From Ruegeria halocynthiae (GTDB lineage: Bacteria; Pseudomonadota; Alphaproteobacteria; Rhodobacterales; Rhodobacteraceae): a DNA stretch of 64,000 nt. Within the stretch, counting starts at the first letter, position 1, and the number at the start of each line of letters is the position of its first letter. Position numbers and translations under genes: made by a program. This document shows positions 37,870 through 48,781 of this stretch, piece by piece. Below the pieces are notes generated by a model. That model worked only from the letters and a program-made list of their open reading frames with translations. It ran no database searches and was not told where the DNA came from. Location of the stretch: contig NZ_FNNP01000001.1 in assembly GCF_900106805.1 (NCBI RefSeq), positions 1,488,001 through 1,552,000 of the forward strand, read 5' to 3'.

Positions 37870-38639
37870 CGCGTAGGCTCCGAGTCGGGTTCCGAGCAGT
37901 CTTCTCCTAGGCATATCTGGTCGATGATATCCGTCACGCCATCCAGCCAGGTTATCTGGGGGTCGAATTGCCCAAACTCGATGAAATGCAGGGTCTGCGC
38001 CATGACACGTGGGTTGTTCATCATAAACGTATGCGTCACCGGCAGGACGATGTGATCCGACATGCCGTCAACCTTGGTGCTCTCAATCGATACCTTTCCA
38101 TCATCCGGCCCATCGATCAGAGACGAGAATAACGGGTTCAACGAGTTTTCGCCCGCGACTACTCCAAGATCAAAATCCACGGGCGGCAAGCGGCGGGGAA
38201 TACCCTCGGGGCCCGTACCCAACGCCAGCCCGGCTGGGCCGTTCAATAAGCCGAATACTTCCCAGGCCCCAAGCTCGTCCACCAGTTGACTGCCCTGATT
38301 TGGGGGGCCAAGCATCACGACGCGCCCCAAATTATCAGGGTCGTTATCCTGCAACCAATACCGTAGCAAAATACCGCCCATCGAATGGGCCACGACGTTC
38401 ACTGTATCGTCGCCGCAAGCTGCAAAGGCATTGGGCAGTGTTTGGTCGGCAAGTTCCGGTATTGGCAAGTCGGTCGAGGGGTAACCGGGCCGCACCACGG
38501 TATAGTCGTGAGCATGAAAGAGCTGCTCCATGACGGTGAACGAGGCCTCAGTACGCGCAAGACCGTGAAGCAGGACAACGCATTTTGCGTGGACCATTGC
38601 AGGCGCGAGGCACAGAAAGAGGGCTGCAAGAAACTTCAT
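37866..38639 (-). CDS. Secreted alpha/beta hydrolase (lipase/PGAP1-like)
   Basis: 257 residues from ATG 38639, beginning with a signal peptide ([18 protein letters not shown]). The oxyanion strand [14 protein letters not shown] and nucleophile elbow [14 protein letters not shown] identify a lipase-type alpha/beta hydrolase; a [13 protein letters not shown] segment carries a likely catalytic His. It probably acts in the periplasm on lipid esters; substrate unknown. Its stop overlaps the PhnM-like start, a coupled pair. Confidence 0.87.
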   Translation of the reverse strand: MKFLAALFLCLAPAMVHAKCVVLLHGLARTEASFTVMEQLFHAHDYTVVRPGYPSTDLPIPELADQTLPNAFAACGDDTVNVVAHSMGGILLRYWLQDNDPDNLGRVVMLGPPNQGSQLVDELGAWEVFGLLNGPAGLALGTGPEGIPRRLPPVDFDLGVVAGENSLNPLFSSLIDGPDDGKVSIESTKVDGMSDHIVLPVTHTFMMNNPRVMAQTLHFIEFGQFDPQITWLDGVTDIIDQICLGEDCSEPDSEPTR

Positions 38640-38677
38640 ACCCGCCAAATAAGACCTAACTGAAGCCGAGAAAACCC

Positions 38678-39520
38678 CTAGCCACGGCTTCGGCGCATCA
38701 CGGCCAATGCAATACCGCCCAGAACAAAGCCTGCGCCCAGCAGCAACCGCAGGCTTGCGACCTCAGCCAGAAGTAAAACCCCTGCCGCAATGGCAATGAC
38801 CGGCACGCTGAGCTGCACGATCGCAGCGATGGCTGGTGAAAGCTGCGGCACGACACGGTACCATAGCGCATAGCCCAAACCGGACGTCACACCCCCAGAT
38901 AGTGCAGCCAGTGCATAGCCAAACAAAGACATCTGCCAATCGATGCCAAACACGAACAGGGACAATCCCGTAACGGGCAATGCAACTATGAAATTTGCAG
39001 CCGTTCCCGACAAAGCATCGGGTTCAGATCGTCCTACGATGGAATAGATTGCCCATCCGATCCCGGCAGCCGTCATCAGGCTGACACCGGTTGGATCAAT
39101 GTGCAGTGCCTCGGTGGGCCAAAGAACAAACGCCAAGCCCCCCAGCGCGATACCGGCCCCTGAAACCTGCCGCAACGTGGGCGCGGAACCCGACACCGCT
39201 CCAATCGCAAACATAGAAATCTGCACGACACCAAACAGGATCAACGCCCCGAGCCCTGCATCGAGTGTTAGATACGCAACCGAAAACCCCACCATGTAGA
39301 GTGACAAGGATCCAGCGCCAGCGACGCGTCGACGACTGAACACAGGGACCGAGCCACCCCGTAACAAAACCAGAGCAACCAAAACCAACGCACCTGACAA
39401 TACCCGAATGATCGCAAATCCCGCAGGATCACTGGCACCGCTATCGATAGCCAGCCGATTCAGGATCGAATTCGCCGCAAAGGCACACATGGTCAGAGCG
39501 GTCAAAAGAAACAGTCGCAT
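38678..39520 (-). CDS. DMT superfamily (EamA) transporter
   Basis: 280 residues with about ten membrane helices in two EamA repeats. Typical pieces are [13 protein letters not shown] at the start, the EamA-like [12 protein letters not shown], and [20 protein letters not shown] near the C-terminus. Such proteins export metabolites or amino acids; substrate is not predictable. ATG 39520 follows AGGTG; GTG 39529 is an alternative. It is 38 bp upstream of the hydrolase gene on the same strand. Confidence 0.92.
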   Translation of the reverse strand: MRLFLLTALTMCAFAANSILNRLAIDSGASDPAGFAIIRVLSGALVLVALVLLRGGSVPVFSRRRVAGAGSLSLYMVGFSVAYLTLDAGLGALILFGVVQISMFAIGAVSGSAPTLRQVSGAGIALGGLAFVLWPTEALHIDPTGVSLMTAAGIGWAIYSIVGRSEPDALSGTAANFIVALPVTGLSLFVFGIDWQMSLFGYALAALSGGVTSGLGYALWYRVVPQLSPAIAAIVQLSVPVIAIAAGVLLLAEVASLRLLLGAGFVLGGIALAVMRRSRG

Positions 39521-39631
39521 ATCAAACACCTAGCGGATTAGATAGGGATTGCACACTCACGTTCGGGTGCAAAGTCTGCTCTTCTTTTTCAATGGAAACT
39601 CACCCAGCCACATAGCGGGCACTCCAACAGA

Positions 39632-39659
39632 AACGGGGCCGCCCGAAGGCGACCCCGTC
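39632..39659 (-). terminator. Terminator after groEL
   Basis: On the minus strand an 11-bp imperfect stem (ACGGGG.CGCC type arms) closes on a UUCG tetraloop, C(UUCG)G, and is followed by TTTC. It lies 25 bp past the groEL stop. The extra-stable tetraloop supports a real structure. Confidence 0.8.
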
Positions 39660-39683
39660 TTAAAGCTCTAAAGCTTAAGCAGC

Positions 39684-41363
<1,680 letters not shown>

Positions 41364-41381
41364 TCAGAGAAAGCGCGCGGC

Positions 41382-41669
41382 TTACTCGATGATCCCCATG
41401 ATGTCGCTTTCTTTCATCATCAACAGCTCTTCGCCGTTGACCTGAACTTCAGTGCCCGACCATTTGCCGAACAGGATCTTGTCGCCAGCTGTTACAGCCA
41501 TTGCGATCAACTCGCCGCTGTCTTTGCGTGCGCCTTCGCCGGTTGCGACGACTTCGCCTTCGCTGGGCTTTTCTTTTGCGCTATCGGGAATGATCAGACC
41601 ACCAGCGGTTTTTTCGTCGCTTTCGGTACGGCGAACCAGCACGCGGTCATGAAGCGGTTTCAATGCCAT
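41382..41669 (-). CDS. groES: Co-chaperonin GroES
   Basis: 95 residues. The start [20 protein letters not shown] and the mobile-loop/strand [18 protein letters not shown] and [11 protein letters not shown] match GroES. It caps the GroEL ring. An AAGGAG site precedes ATG 41669. A CIRCE inverted repeat is 58 bp upstream. Confidence 0.99.
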   Translation of the reverse strand: MALKPLHDRVLVRRTESDEKTAGGLIIPDSAKEKPSEGEVVATGEGARKDSGELIAMAVTAGDKILFGKWSGTEVQVNGEELLMMKESDIMGIIE

Positions 41670-41726
41670 CTTTGCAGCTCCTTGGGCTCAAAGTTTGTTA
41701 TCCTCCCCTCGCCGAACGGCGAGGCG

Positions 41727-41753
41727 TTAGCACTCGGATCTCATGAGTGATAA
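41727..41753 (-). promoter_or_regulatory. CIRCE operator (HrcA site) of groESL
   Basis: TTAGCACTC-N9-GAGTGATAA, matching the CIRCE consensus TTAGCACTC-N9-GAGTGCTAA with one mismatch in the right arm. It lies between a possible -35 box (TTGACT on the minus strand, 41784-41789) and the groES start, where HrcA repression would act. hrcA itself is not in the window. Confidence 0.93.
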
Positions 41754-41840
41754 CGACGCATAGCTAGGGAGTCGTATGAAGCGAGTCAATAATATGTGAA
41801 AGTTTTTTTCTCATCCGATGGGCAGGCTGCAGCAAGACAC

Positions 41841-42515
41841 CTAGTCTGGCAGCTCCCAGCTATAAGCCCAGTGTTTCAGACCTTCCTGACCCGCTACGGA
41901 CAATGCGTAGACGCCCTTTTCCACTTTCTCAAACCAACCGTAGTGATTGTCGTACATCAAACGGGTGGCTGCAGTAACGCCGGTGGCTTTCGCAACATCG
42001 GCTCCTTTGGTCGCCCCGTGTTCAGCCAGATGAGCCGCGCATCTGAGCGCATCCTGCCGATAGGCTGTTACGATCCCGTGGCGGGTAGCCCCGCCTGCGT
42101 TTGGATCACCCTGCAACCTCTCAAACTCTCGCAGCAACCGCTTGGTGCGGGTCTTGTCCTTTCGCGGCGCATAAGGGCCAGGATCGCACTGTACCTCGAC
42201 CGTGCCATCAGAACGCACGGTGATCAGGCCCAGCCCCAAACGACGGCACAGCGCCAGATTGTCCTTCAGCGCCCGGCGTGCCGTCCGGCCTTTGGGTTTG
42301 CAAACGCCTATATAAACCTGATCCGTCATCCTCAGGCGCGCAATCGCTTGATGGAACAGCGCCAAACTGAAACCCAGCTTGAGCTCGACGACCACTGGCT
42401 CCTGCCCCTCGCGCAGCGCCACAATGTCAGCAGCACCAACCTCTCCTTTCACAGTATAGCCCTGACGTTCCAACAGTTCTTTTATAGGAGGATAGAGGTC
42501 TTGTTCGCGCTTCAT
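41841..42515 (-). CDS. DUF2161 family PD-(D/E)XK nuclease-like protein
   Basis: 224 residues. The N-terminal half has GEVGAADIVAL (catalytic Asp candidate), EPVVVELKLGFSLALFHQAI (E-x-K) and VYIGVCKPKGRTARRALKDN, the pattern of a PD-(D/E)XK nuclease core assigned to DUF2161. The C-terminal half contains RHGIVTAYRQDALRCAAHL and a winged-helix-like segment. Function unknown; DNA cleavage or binding is only a fold-based possibility. It is monocistronic and divergent from the TraB-like gene. Confidence 0.85.
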   Translation of the reverse strand: MKREQDLYPPIKELLERQGYTVKGEVGAADIVALREGQEPVVVELKLGFSLALFHQAIARLRMTDQVYIGVCKPKGRTARRALKDNLALCRRLGLGLITVRSDGTVEVQCDPGPYAPRKDKTRTKRLLREFERLQGDPNAGGATRHGIVTAYRQDALRCAAHLAEHGATKGADVAKATGVTAATRLMYDNHYGWFEKVEKGVYALSVAGQEGLKHWAYSWELPD

Positions 42516-42636
42516 GCGGCCATGCTATGCAGTTTCGCACGGATTGCCAGCCGCCGTATTGGAACAAAGCAGATTGCGCGTCATCAGAAGGCAAGGGTAT
42601 GACTTGGGCATATGCGCCCATTCCAAAAGGTATCTC

Positions 42637-43617
42637 ATGCGTCTGCTCAGCATTTTTCTCGGCCTGTTGCTTCCGCTTACAGCCCATGCCGCCTGTGAGG
42701 GGCGCGATCTGAGGCTTGATCTGTCGACCGAAACTCAGGCCAAGTTGGACGACACGCTCAGCAATATTCCCTTTCCGGAAGGCAACCACTGGATCGCAAC
42801 AAAAGATGGCACCGTCCTGCACCTGATCGGGACATTGCACACCAACGATGAACGGATGGGACCAGTGGTCGACCGTTTGGCGCCCGTTCTGAGTCAGGCC
42901 GATGCGTTTTATTTCGAAGTCATAAAAGACGAGATGGACGCGTTCGAGAAAGATCTGGCCAATGATTTCAGCCCGGTTCTGATCACCTCTGGCCCCACGC
43001 TGGTTGACCTGATGTCGGAAGAAGACTGGGCCGCGCTGTCGGCAACACTGGCCGAGCGTGGCATTCCAAGCTGGATGGCTGCCAAGATGCGCCCGTGGTT
43101 CTTAAGCATGATGCTGGGCATCCCTCCCTGTCTCATGAAAACACCCAATTTCGACCGGGGCATGGACACGCGCCTGACCGAGTTGGCAGAAGAACACGAC
43201 ATTCCTCAGTATTCGCTGGAGCGGATCGAAGACCTGATTGCTCTGTTTGACAGCCACTCGCTGGAGGAGCAGGTCGCCTCTCTGACCCGGCTGTCCGGTG
43301 CGCTGCAGGCCGGAGATGACCAGATGATCACCATGGCCAACGCCTATATCGACGAGCAGCACGCCGCGATCATGGAACTGGCCAAGATACAGGGGCTTGA
43401 GGCATCCGGCCTGACGCCCGAAGAGTTCGATACCGAATGGCAGAACTTTGAGGACCAGCTTTTGGTGCAGCGCAATGCGAAATGGATGGAGAAGATTCTG
43501 AAACTGAAAGATCAGACCGTTGTTATCGCCGTGGGGGCCGGACACCTGAGCAATGATTACGGGCTATTGAACCAGTTGCAGCAGGCTGGGTACAATCTGG
43601 AGCGCGCGAAGTTCTAG
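42637..43617 (+). CDS. TraB/GumN family protein, secreted
   Basis: 326 residues from ATG 42637 (AAGG site), beginning with a signal peptide (MRLLSIFLGLLLPLTAHA). The N-terminal LIGTLHTNDERMGPVV motif and the C-terminal VIAVGAGHLSNDYGLLNQLQ with the conserved GxGH identify the TraB/GumN (GAH) family, related to Tiki-type metalloproteases. A periplasmic protease role is possible but unproven. The frame is open upstream to 42514 without a site. Confidence 0.9.
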   Translation: MRLLSIFLGLLLPLTAHAACEGRDLRLDLSTETQAKLDDTLSNIPFPEGNHWIATKDGTVLHLIGTLHTNDERMGPVVDRLAPVLSQADAFYFEVIKDEMDAFEKDLANDFSPVLITSGPTLVDLMSEEDWAALSATLAERGIPSWMAAKMRPWFLSMMLGIPPCLMKTPNFDRGMDTRLTELAEEHDIPQYSLERIEDLIALFDSHSLEEQVASLTRLSGALQAGDDQMITMANAYIDEQHAAIMELAKIQGLEASGLTPEEFDTEWQNFEDQLLVQRNAKWMEKILKLKDQTVVIAVGAGHLSNDYGLLNQLQQAGYNLERAKF

Positions 43618-43716
43618 CGTGTCAGACCAAGGGTCGCAGCAGCTTTCCTTCCGGGTGACAACCGGGTTTGACCGCCCTATAAGGCGCGCAAATCCATATT
43701 CCTCAGGACACGAGAC

Positions 43717-44637
43717 ATGACAACGCTTGTATTTGGCCACAAATCCCCTGACACCGATTCCACAGGTTCTGCGATTCTGTGGTCATGGTATCTGAACGAA
43801 GTGAAGGGTGAGCAGGCGCAGCCCGTGTTGCTGGGTGAGCCCAACACCGAAGCTGCCTTTATGTTGGAGCGCTGGGACCTGCCTAAACCGCAGATCATCG
43901 AGGATGTGGCCGAAGGTGCGCCTGTTGTCATCGTAGACACCAACAACCCGGCCGAGTTGCCCGCCAATATCAACAGCGCCAACATCCGCGCCATCATCGA
44001 CCACCACAAGCTGGTTGGTGGGCTTGAAACCAAAGGTCCGATCGATATTACCGTGCGCCCGCTGGCCTGTACGGCTACCATCATGGTCGATCTGATGGGT
44101 GACGATGCGGCCAAGATGCCTGACGCGATCAAAGGTGCAGCCCTGACCTGCATCCTATCGGACACGCTGGAGTTCCGATCGCCCACTACAACCGCATATG
44201 ACCGGACTGTGGCCGAGAAACTGGCCGCCGAGCTGGGCCTGGAAGTCTCCGCATATGCAGCGGATATGTTTGCGGCAAAATCGGATGTGTCGTCCTTTTC
44301 AGATGCCGAACTGATCCGCATGGACAGCAAGGAATACGAAGTTGACGGCACCAAGTTTCGCGTGTCGGTGCTGGAAACTACCGCACCCGGCATTGTGCTG
44401 GACCGCAAGGACAGCCTCGTGGCCTCGATGGTCGATGTTGCCGAGGAAGATGGCGTTGATCAGGTATTGCTGTTCGTGGTCGACATCCTGAACGAAGAGG
44501 CGACCTTGTTGGTTCCGAACGATCTGGTCAAAGGTGTCGCCGAGAAAAGCTTTGGCGCGGTCGTGGACGGTGATGCTGTGGTGTTGCCGGGTCTCATGAG
44601 TCGAAAGAAGCAGATCATTCCGAACCTCAAGGTTTGA
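43717..44637 (+). CDS. ppaC: Manganese-dependent inorganic pyrophosphatase (family II)
   Basis: 306 residues of the DHH family. Metal and catalytic residues are seen in FGHKSPDTDSTGSAILW, IVDTNNPAEL, IIDHHKLVGG, ILSDTLEFRSPTTTAYDRTV and the C-terminal SRKKQIIPNL. It hydrolyses pyrophosphate made in biosynthetic reactions. Family II enzymes are less common than family I in proteobacteria. An intrinsic terminator follows. Confidence 0.96.
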   Translation: MTTLVFGHKSPDTDSTGSAILWSWYLNEVKGEQAQPVLLGEPNTEAAFMLERWDLPKPQIIEDVAEGAPVVIVDTNNPAELPANINSANIRAIIDHHKLVGGLETKGPIDITVRPLACTATIMVDLMGDDAAKMPDAIKGAALTCILSDTLEFRSPTTTAYDRTVAEKLAAELGLEVSAYAADMFAAKSDVSSFSDAELIRMDSKEYEVDGTKFRVSVLETTAPGIVLDRKDSLVASMVDVAEEDGVDQVLLFVVDILNEEATLLVPNDLVKGVAEKSFGAVVDGDAVVLPGLMSRKKQIIPNLKV

Positions 44638-44659
44638 TTTTGGAACACTTTGGAACACA

Positions 44660-44691
44660 AAGGGCGCTCGATCCGGGCGCTCTTCTTTTTT
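44660..44691 (+). terminator. Intrinsic terminator after ppaC
   Basis: Stem AAGGGCGC / GCGCTCTT (8 bp with one G-U) and a 9-base loop, followed by CTTTTTT. It lies 23 bp after the stop. Confidence 0.85.
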
Positions 44692-44692
44692 G

Positions 44693-44736
44693 GCGAGGCT
44701 CTACCTCGCGCTCTGGAATAATTTTAGCAAGATGAA
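44693..44736 (+). repeat. Intergenic Rhodobacterales-type repeat, copy B (diverged)
   Basis: Hairpin GCGAGG-CTCTA-CCTCGC, then GGAATAATTTTAGCAAGATGAAC. The second half matches copy A (36677) at ATTTT-AGC-AGATGAA. It directly follows the ppaC terminator and lies upstream of the HAD gene. Relationship inferred from these two copies only. Confidence 0.5.
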
Positions 44737-44846
44737 CGAGCGGGTTGGTTTTCATCTGCCCAGCCTCGGGGCCCGCCTCTGGCAAAACCGGCCGGGCTCT
44801 GCCATAGGCATTGGCAACTCGCATTCCATTCTTCACGAGGCGCGCC

Positions 44847-45722
44847 ATGACCCAGATCGTTTCTACACTTGCCGAAATCTCCGACCGCTACAAAGCGCTG
44901 TTCGTGGATTTGTGGGGGTGCGTTCACAACGGAATCACGGCGTACCCCGAGGCCGTGGCGGCGCTGCAGGCCTATCGCCAAAAGGGGGGCATCGTGGTTC
45001 TTGTAACCAATTCCCCGAAACCGCGCGCGGGTGTTGCAACACAACTGTCGCAGTTCAACGTGCCCTCAGACGCCTATGACACAATCGCCACAAGCGGTGA
45101 TTCTGCCCGCTCGGCGATGTATCGCGGCGCTGTTGGCGAAAAGGTCTATTTCATGGGGGAATGGCAGCGCGACGCTGGTTTTTTCGAACCCCTGAAGCTT
45201 CTGGATCATCCGATCCGGATTGAATGCGTTTCGTTGGACGAGGCCGAGGGCATTGTATGTTGCGGCCCGTTCGACCCGATGGCGGATCCGGATGTGAACC
45301 GGCCGGACTTTCTGTATGCCAAGCAGAAGGGGCTGAAATTGCTATGTGCCAATCCCGATATCGTTGTGGATCGCGGTGAAACGCGCGAATGGTGCGCTGG
45401 CGCGCTGGCGCAGCTCTATACTGAAATGGGCGGAGAAAGCTTGTATTTTGGCAAACCGCACCCGCCAATCTACGATCTCGCGCGCCGCAGGTTACAAGAA
45501 CTTGGAGTCGATGCGTCGGATTCCGAAATTTTGGCAATTGGCGATGGACCACAAACCGACATCGCGGGGGGCATGGGTGAAGGCATTGATACCTTGTTCA
45601 TCACAGGCGGGCTGGCTGCCGCAGAGACCAAGACGTCGCACCATCCAGATGAAGACGCATTAAGGGCCCATAACGAACACGAACAGATCAATCCTACCTT
45701 TTCGATAGGCCGATTGAGGTAA
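44847..45722 (+). CDS. TIGR01459-type HAD superfamily hydrolase
   Basis: 291 residues from ATG 44847 (GAGG site). HAD class IIA features: LFVDLWGCVHNGITAYPEAV with the nucleophile Asp, VLVTNSPKPRAGVATQL, CANPDIVVDRGETREWCAGA, and the motif III FGKPHPPIYDLA with GDGPQTDIAGGMGEGIDTLF. Such enzymes resemble NagD and p-nitrophenyl phosphatases; TIGR01459 is an alphaproteobacterial subgroup with unknown substrate. The C-terminal tail is charged and short. Confidence 0.9.
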   Translation: MTQIVSTLAEISDRYKALFVDLWGCVHNGITAYPEAVAALQAYRQKGGIVVLVTNSPKPRAGVATQLSQFNVPSDAYDTIATSGDSARSAMYRGAVGEKVYFMGEWQRDAGFFEPLKLLDHPIRIECVSLDEAEGIVCCGPFDPMADPDVNRPDFLYAKQKGLKLLCANPDIVVDRGETREWCAGALAQLYTEMGGESLYFGKPHPPIYDLARRRLQELGVDASDSEILAIGDGPQTDIAGGMGEGIDTLFITGGLAAAETKTSHHPDEDALRAHNEHEQINPTFSIGRLR

Positions 45723-45822
45723 TAAAAAAGACTTGATTTTCTGCGACTGCGAAGTAATAAAGTTGCCGACGAGCAGCGATTGATGATTTTTTGTTACTCC
45801 AATGATCTCGGATGAGGGCAGC

Positions 45823-46266
45823 ATGTTGGACAACCTTCCACGCGGAACGATTTGCATCGAAGACATCGAAATGGGCATGTCGCGGCACTTGCGCAAAGTG
45901 GTGACCGATGAAGATATCGAGATGTTCGCCCAGGTCTCGACCGACCGCAATCCGGTTCATCTGGATGATGACTATGCCCGTGATACGATATTCGAAGGGC
46001 GTATTGCGCACGGTATGCTGACGGCTGGCCTGATCTCGGCCGTTATCGGAGAGCAATTGCCCGGACACGGAACCGTCTACATGGGTCAATCTCTCAAATT
46101 CCTGGCCCCTGTGCGTCCCGGTGACATGGTTTATGCCGAGGTTAAGGTGATCGATATCGATTTCGCCAAGCGCCGGGTTAAGCTTGATTGCCACTGCGCC
46201 GTCGACGGAAAGAAGGTGCTGGTGGGCGAGGCAATGGTGCTGGCGCCCAGCCGCAAGTTCGATTGA
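45823..46266 (+). CDS. MaoC family (R)-specific enoyl-CoA hydratase-like protein
   Basis: 147 residues, a hot-dog fold. The hydratase motif STDRNPVHLDDDYARDTIFE with catalytic Asp/His, GRIAHGMLTAGLISAVIGE and LAPVRPGDMVYAEVKVIDID fit the PhaJ/MaoC family. It would hydrate trans-2-enoyl-CoA to (R)-3-hydroxyacyl-CoA, or act on a related CoA/ACP thioester. ATG 45823 has GAGGG nearby; ATG 45802 is an alternative. Monocistronic by context. Confidence 0.92.
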   Translation: MLDNLPRGTICIEDIEMGMSRHLRKVVTDEDIEMFAQVSTDRNPVHLDDDYARDTIFEGRIAHGMLTAGLISAVIGEQLPGHGTVYMGQSLKFLAPVRPGDMVYAEVKVIDIDFAKRRVKLDCHCAVDGKKVLVGEAMVLAPSRKFD

Positions 46267-46326
46267 TCACCGGCGCCACCCGATCTGTGGCTTGAACCTG
46301 CGCGATAGTCCCGCTAGGCAAGCCAC

Positions 46327-47259
46327 ATGCAGATCATCCGGGACTTCCAGTTTATCGACCCAGAAGACCGTGGCGCGAGTGTTGCCATAGGGAACTTTGA
46401 TGGCGTTCATCTCGGGCACCAGTCAGTCATTGATCTGGCACGCCGCGCCGCGCCGGATGCGCCCCTAGGGGTGATGACGTTCGAACCTCATCCACGCGAG
46501 TATTTTGCACCTGATACGCCGCCTTTTCGTCTGATGCGAGGAAATGCGCGGGCGCACCGGCTGGAAAAACTCGGCGTGCAAAAGCTATATGAGCTGCCAT
46601 TCAATGCCGCGTTGGCAGGTTTGACACCCGAGGCGTTCGCCAAAAACGTGATTTCTGACGGGCTGGGCCTGTCTCATGTTGTTGTCGGAGCCGATTTCTG
46701 TTTCGGCAAAGGGCGAAGTGGAAACCCTCAGGACCTGCTCCGCTTTGGCGAGGACCTGGGATTCGGCGTTACCATCGCCCCCCTTATGGAACGATCCGAG
46801 AATGTGGTCTCATCAACTGCGATCCGAACTGCTCTGTCCGAAGGACGCCCGCGCGATGCGGCGACAATGCTGGGGCACTGGCACCGGATCGAGGGCGAGG
46901 TCGTCGGAGGAGAGCAGCGCGGGCGTGAATTGGGATATCCAACAGCCAATATGTCAATAGAGGGGCTGCACCCGCCGAAATTCGGAGTGTATGCGGTGCT
47001 GGTTGATGTTCTGGATGGCCCGCACCGGGGCAGCTATCGTGGTGCGGCATCGGTTGGGACCCGGCCGATGTTTCATGGCGAGATTCCCAATGTCGAGACG
47101 TTTCTGTTCGACTTCTCGGGCGATCTTTACGGCGCAACCCTGTCCGTTGGGCTTGTCGACTATCTGCGCCCCGAGCTGACATTCGATGGCCTTGACGGGC
47201 TGATCTCGCAGATGGATGCCGATTGCGCGCGTGCCCGAAAGATACTGGCCAACCCATGA
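46327..47259 (+). CDS. ribF: Bifunctional riboflavin kinase / FAD synthetase
   Basis: 310 residues. The N-terminal adenylyltransferase has AIGNFDGVHLGHQSVIDLAR (HxGH) and SSTAIRTALSEGRPRDA; the C-terminal kinase has GYPTANMSIEGLHPPKFGVY. It converts riboflavin to FMN and FAD in the cytoplasm. The stop overlaps the next start (ATGA), joining it to the ycgN-like gene and the threonine aldolase gene. Confidence 0.97.
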   Translation: MQIIRDFQFIDPEDRGASVAIGNFDGVHLGHQSVIDLARRAAPDAPLGVMTFEPHPREYFAPDTPPFRLMRGNARAHRLEKLGVQKLYELPFNAALAGLTPEAFAKNVISDGLGLSHVVVGADFCFGKGRSGNPQDLLRFGEDLGFGVTIAPLMERSENVVSSTAIRTALSEGRPRDAATMLGHWHRIEGEVVGGEQRGRELGYPTANMSIEGLHPPKFGVYAVLVDVLDGPHRGSYRGAASVGTRPMFHGEIPNVETFLFDFSGDLYGATLSVGLVDYLRPELTFDGLDGLISQMDADCARARKILANP

Positions 47260-47729
47260 CTTCAGACCCGATTGATCGCGCTGGCCTCGCGCCCCGCTTC
47301 TGGGAGCGCAAGCCATTGCGCAAGATGAACCAACACGAGTGGGAGGCCCTGTGTGATGGCTGCGGGAAATGCTGCCTGAACAAACTGGAAGACGAGGACA
47401 CGGGCGAAGTCGCCCTGACCTGTGTGGCCTGCCGCCTGCTGGATGACGAAACCTGCCGGTGCACTCAATACGACATTCGGCACCAGTTCGTCCCTGAATG
47501 TATCGTCATGACGCCCGACAATATCGACGACCACGCATATTGGCTGCCGCAGACCTGCGCCTATCGGCTGCTCTGGCAAGGGAAACCGCTTTACGACTGG
47601 CACCCGTTGCTGTCTGGTACGCCAGCCAGTGTTCATCAGGCCGGAGTTTCCGTTCAAGGGCGTACCGTGTCCGAATTCGAAACGCCGATGGAAGAGTGGG
47701 AAGACTACATTATTGAGGAGCCAAACTGA
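47256..47729 (+). CDS. YcgN family cysteine cluster protein
   Basis: 157 residues. Conserved cysteines appear in LCDGCGKCCLNKL, VACRLLDDETCRCTQYD and FVPECIVM, with CAYRLLWQGKPLYDWHPL later. This is UPF0260/YcgN, probably a zinc or Fe-S binding protein of unknown role. It overlaps ribF by 4 bp and shares one base with the threonine aldolase start. Confidence 0.93.
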   Translation: MTSDPIDRAGLAPRFWERKPLRKMNQHEWEALCDGCGKCCLNKLEDEDTGEVALTCVACRLLDDETCRCTQYDIRHQFVPECIVMTPDNIDDHAYWLPQTCAYRLLWQGKPLYDWHPLLSGTPASVHQAGVSVQGRTVSEFETPMEEWEDYIIEEPN

Positions 47730-48763
47730 TGTATTTTGCCTCTGACAATTCCGGGCCTGTTCATCCCGAAGTTCTGGCCGCGCTGGCCGAGGCCAATCAG
47801 AGCTATCAGATGGCTTATGGCGCCGATACCTTGATGAACAAAGTCCGCGATCAGATCCGCGGTATATTCGAGGCACCGGGTGCGGCTGTTTATCTGGTGG
47901 CCACGGGGACGGCTGCGAATTCTCTGGCGCTGGCAACCCTGAGCAATCCGTGGGAAACCATCTTCTGCTCACCCGTTGCGCATATCCACGAAGATGAGTG
48001 CAACGCGCCAGAGTTCTACAGCGGCGCAAAGCTGACGCTGGTTTCGGGCGGTGACAAGATGACCGCTGAGGCGTTGAACGCATCCATTGACGGAGAAGAA
48101 AACCGTGGTGTGCATGGCCCTCAGCGCGGCCCTGTATCAATCACCCAAGTGACAGAGCGCGGGTCGGTCTATTCACTAACCGAGTTGCAAGCTTTGTGTG
48201 GCGTTGCCAAGACCTATGGCCTGCCGGTGCATATGGACGGTGCGCGTTTCACCAACGCGCTGGTTGCCCTGAATTGTTCACCCGCAGAGATGACGTGGAA
48301 AGCCGGTGTCGATGTAGTCAGCTTTGGTGGCACTAAAAACGGCCTGATGGGCGTCGAAGCCGTAATCTTCTTTGATGAAAGTAAGGCTTGGGAGTTCGAG
48401 CTGCGACGCAAACGCGGTGCACATTTGTTTTCCAAACACCGCTATCTGTCGGCGCAGATGGCCGCCTATCTGCAGGATGATCTGTGGTTGAAATCAGCCC
48501 GTAAGGCCAACGCCAACTGCGCACGGTTGGCGGATGGGTTGCGTGCGGTTGGGGCGAAGTTCCTGCATGAACCGCAGGCCAACATGATATTCGCCAGCAT
48601 TCCCCGCAGCCAGCACAAGCGCCTGCACGAGGCCGGCGCAGTCTATCACCTGTGGGGTGATACGCTGGACGGCGAGGACAACGAAGAGATGCTGGCCTGC
48701 CGCCTTGTCTGCGATTGGTCCATCGACTCTGATCAGATCGATCGATTTCTGAATCTCCTCTGA
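47729..48763 (+). CDS. Low-specificity L-threonine aldolase family protein
   Basis: 344 residues of a PLP fold-type I enzyme. The N-terminal FASDNSGPVHPEVLAALAEA, the YLVATGTAANSLALATL region, the HMDGARFTNALVAL motif and the PLP-lysine segment DVVSFGGTKNGLMGVEAVIF are typical. It splits threonine or related beta-hydroxy amino acids into glycine and an aldehyde. Third gene of the ribF run, translationally coupled via TGATG. Confidence 0.94.
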   Translation: MYFASDNSGPVHPEVLAALAEANQSYQMAYGADTLMNKVRDQIRGIFEAPGAAVYLVATGTAANSLALATLSNPWETIFCSPVAHIHEDECNAPEFYSGAKLTLVSGGDKMTAEALNASIDGEENRGVHGPQRGPVSITQVTERGSVYSLTELQALCGVAKTYGLPVHMDGARFTNALVALNCSPAEMTWKAGVDVVSFGGTKNGLMGVEAVIFFDESKAWEFELRRKRGAHLFSKHRYLSAQMAAYLQDDLWLKSARKANANCARLADGLRAVGAKFLHEPQANMIFASIPRSQHKRLHEAGAVYHLWGDTLDGEDNEEMLACRLVCDWSIDSDQIDRFLNLL

Positions 48764-48781
48764 CCTATCCCATCTACTCGT

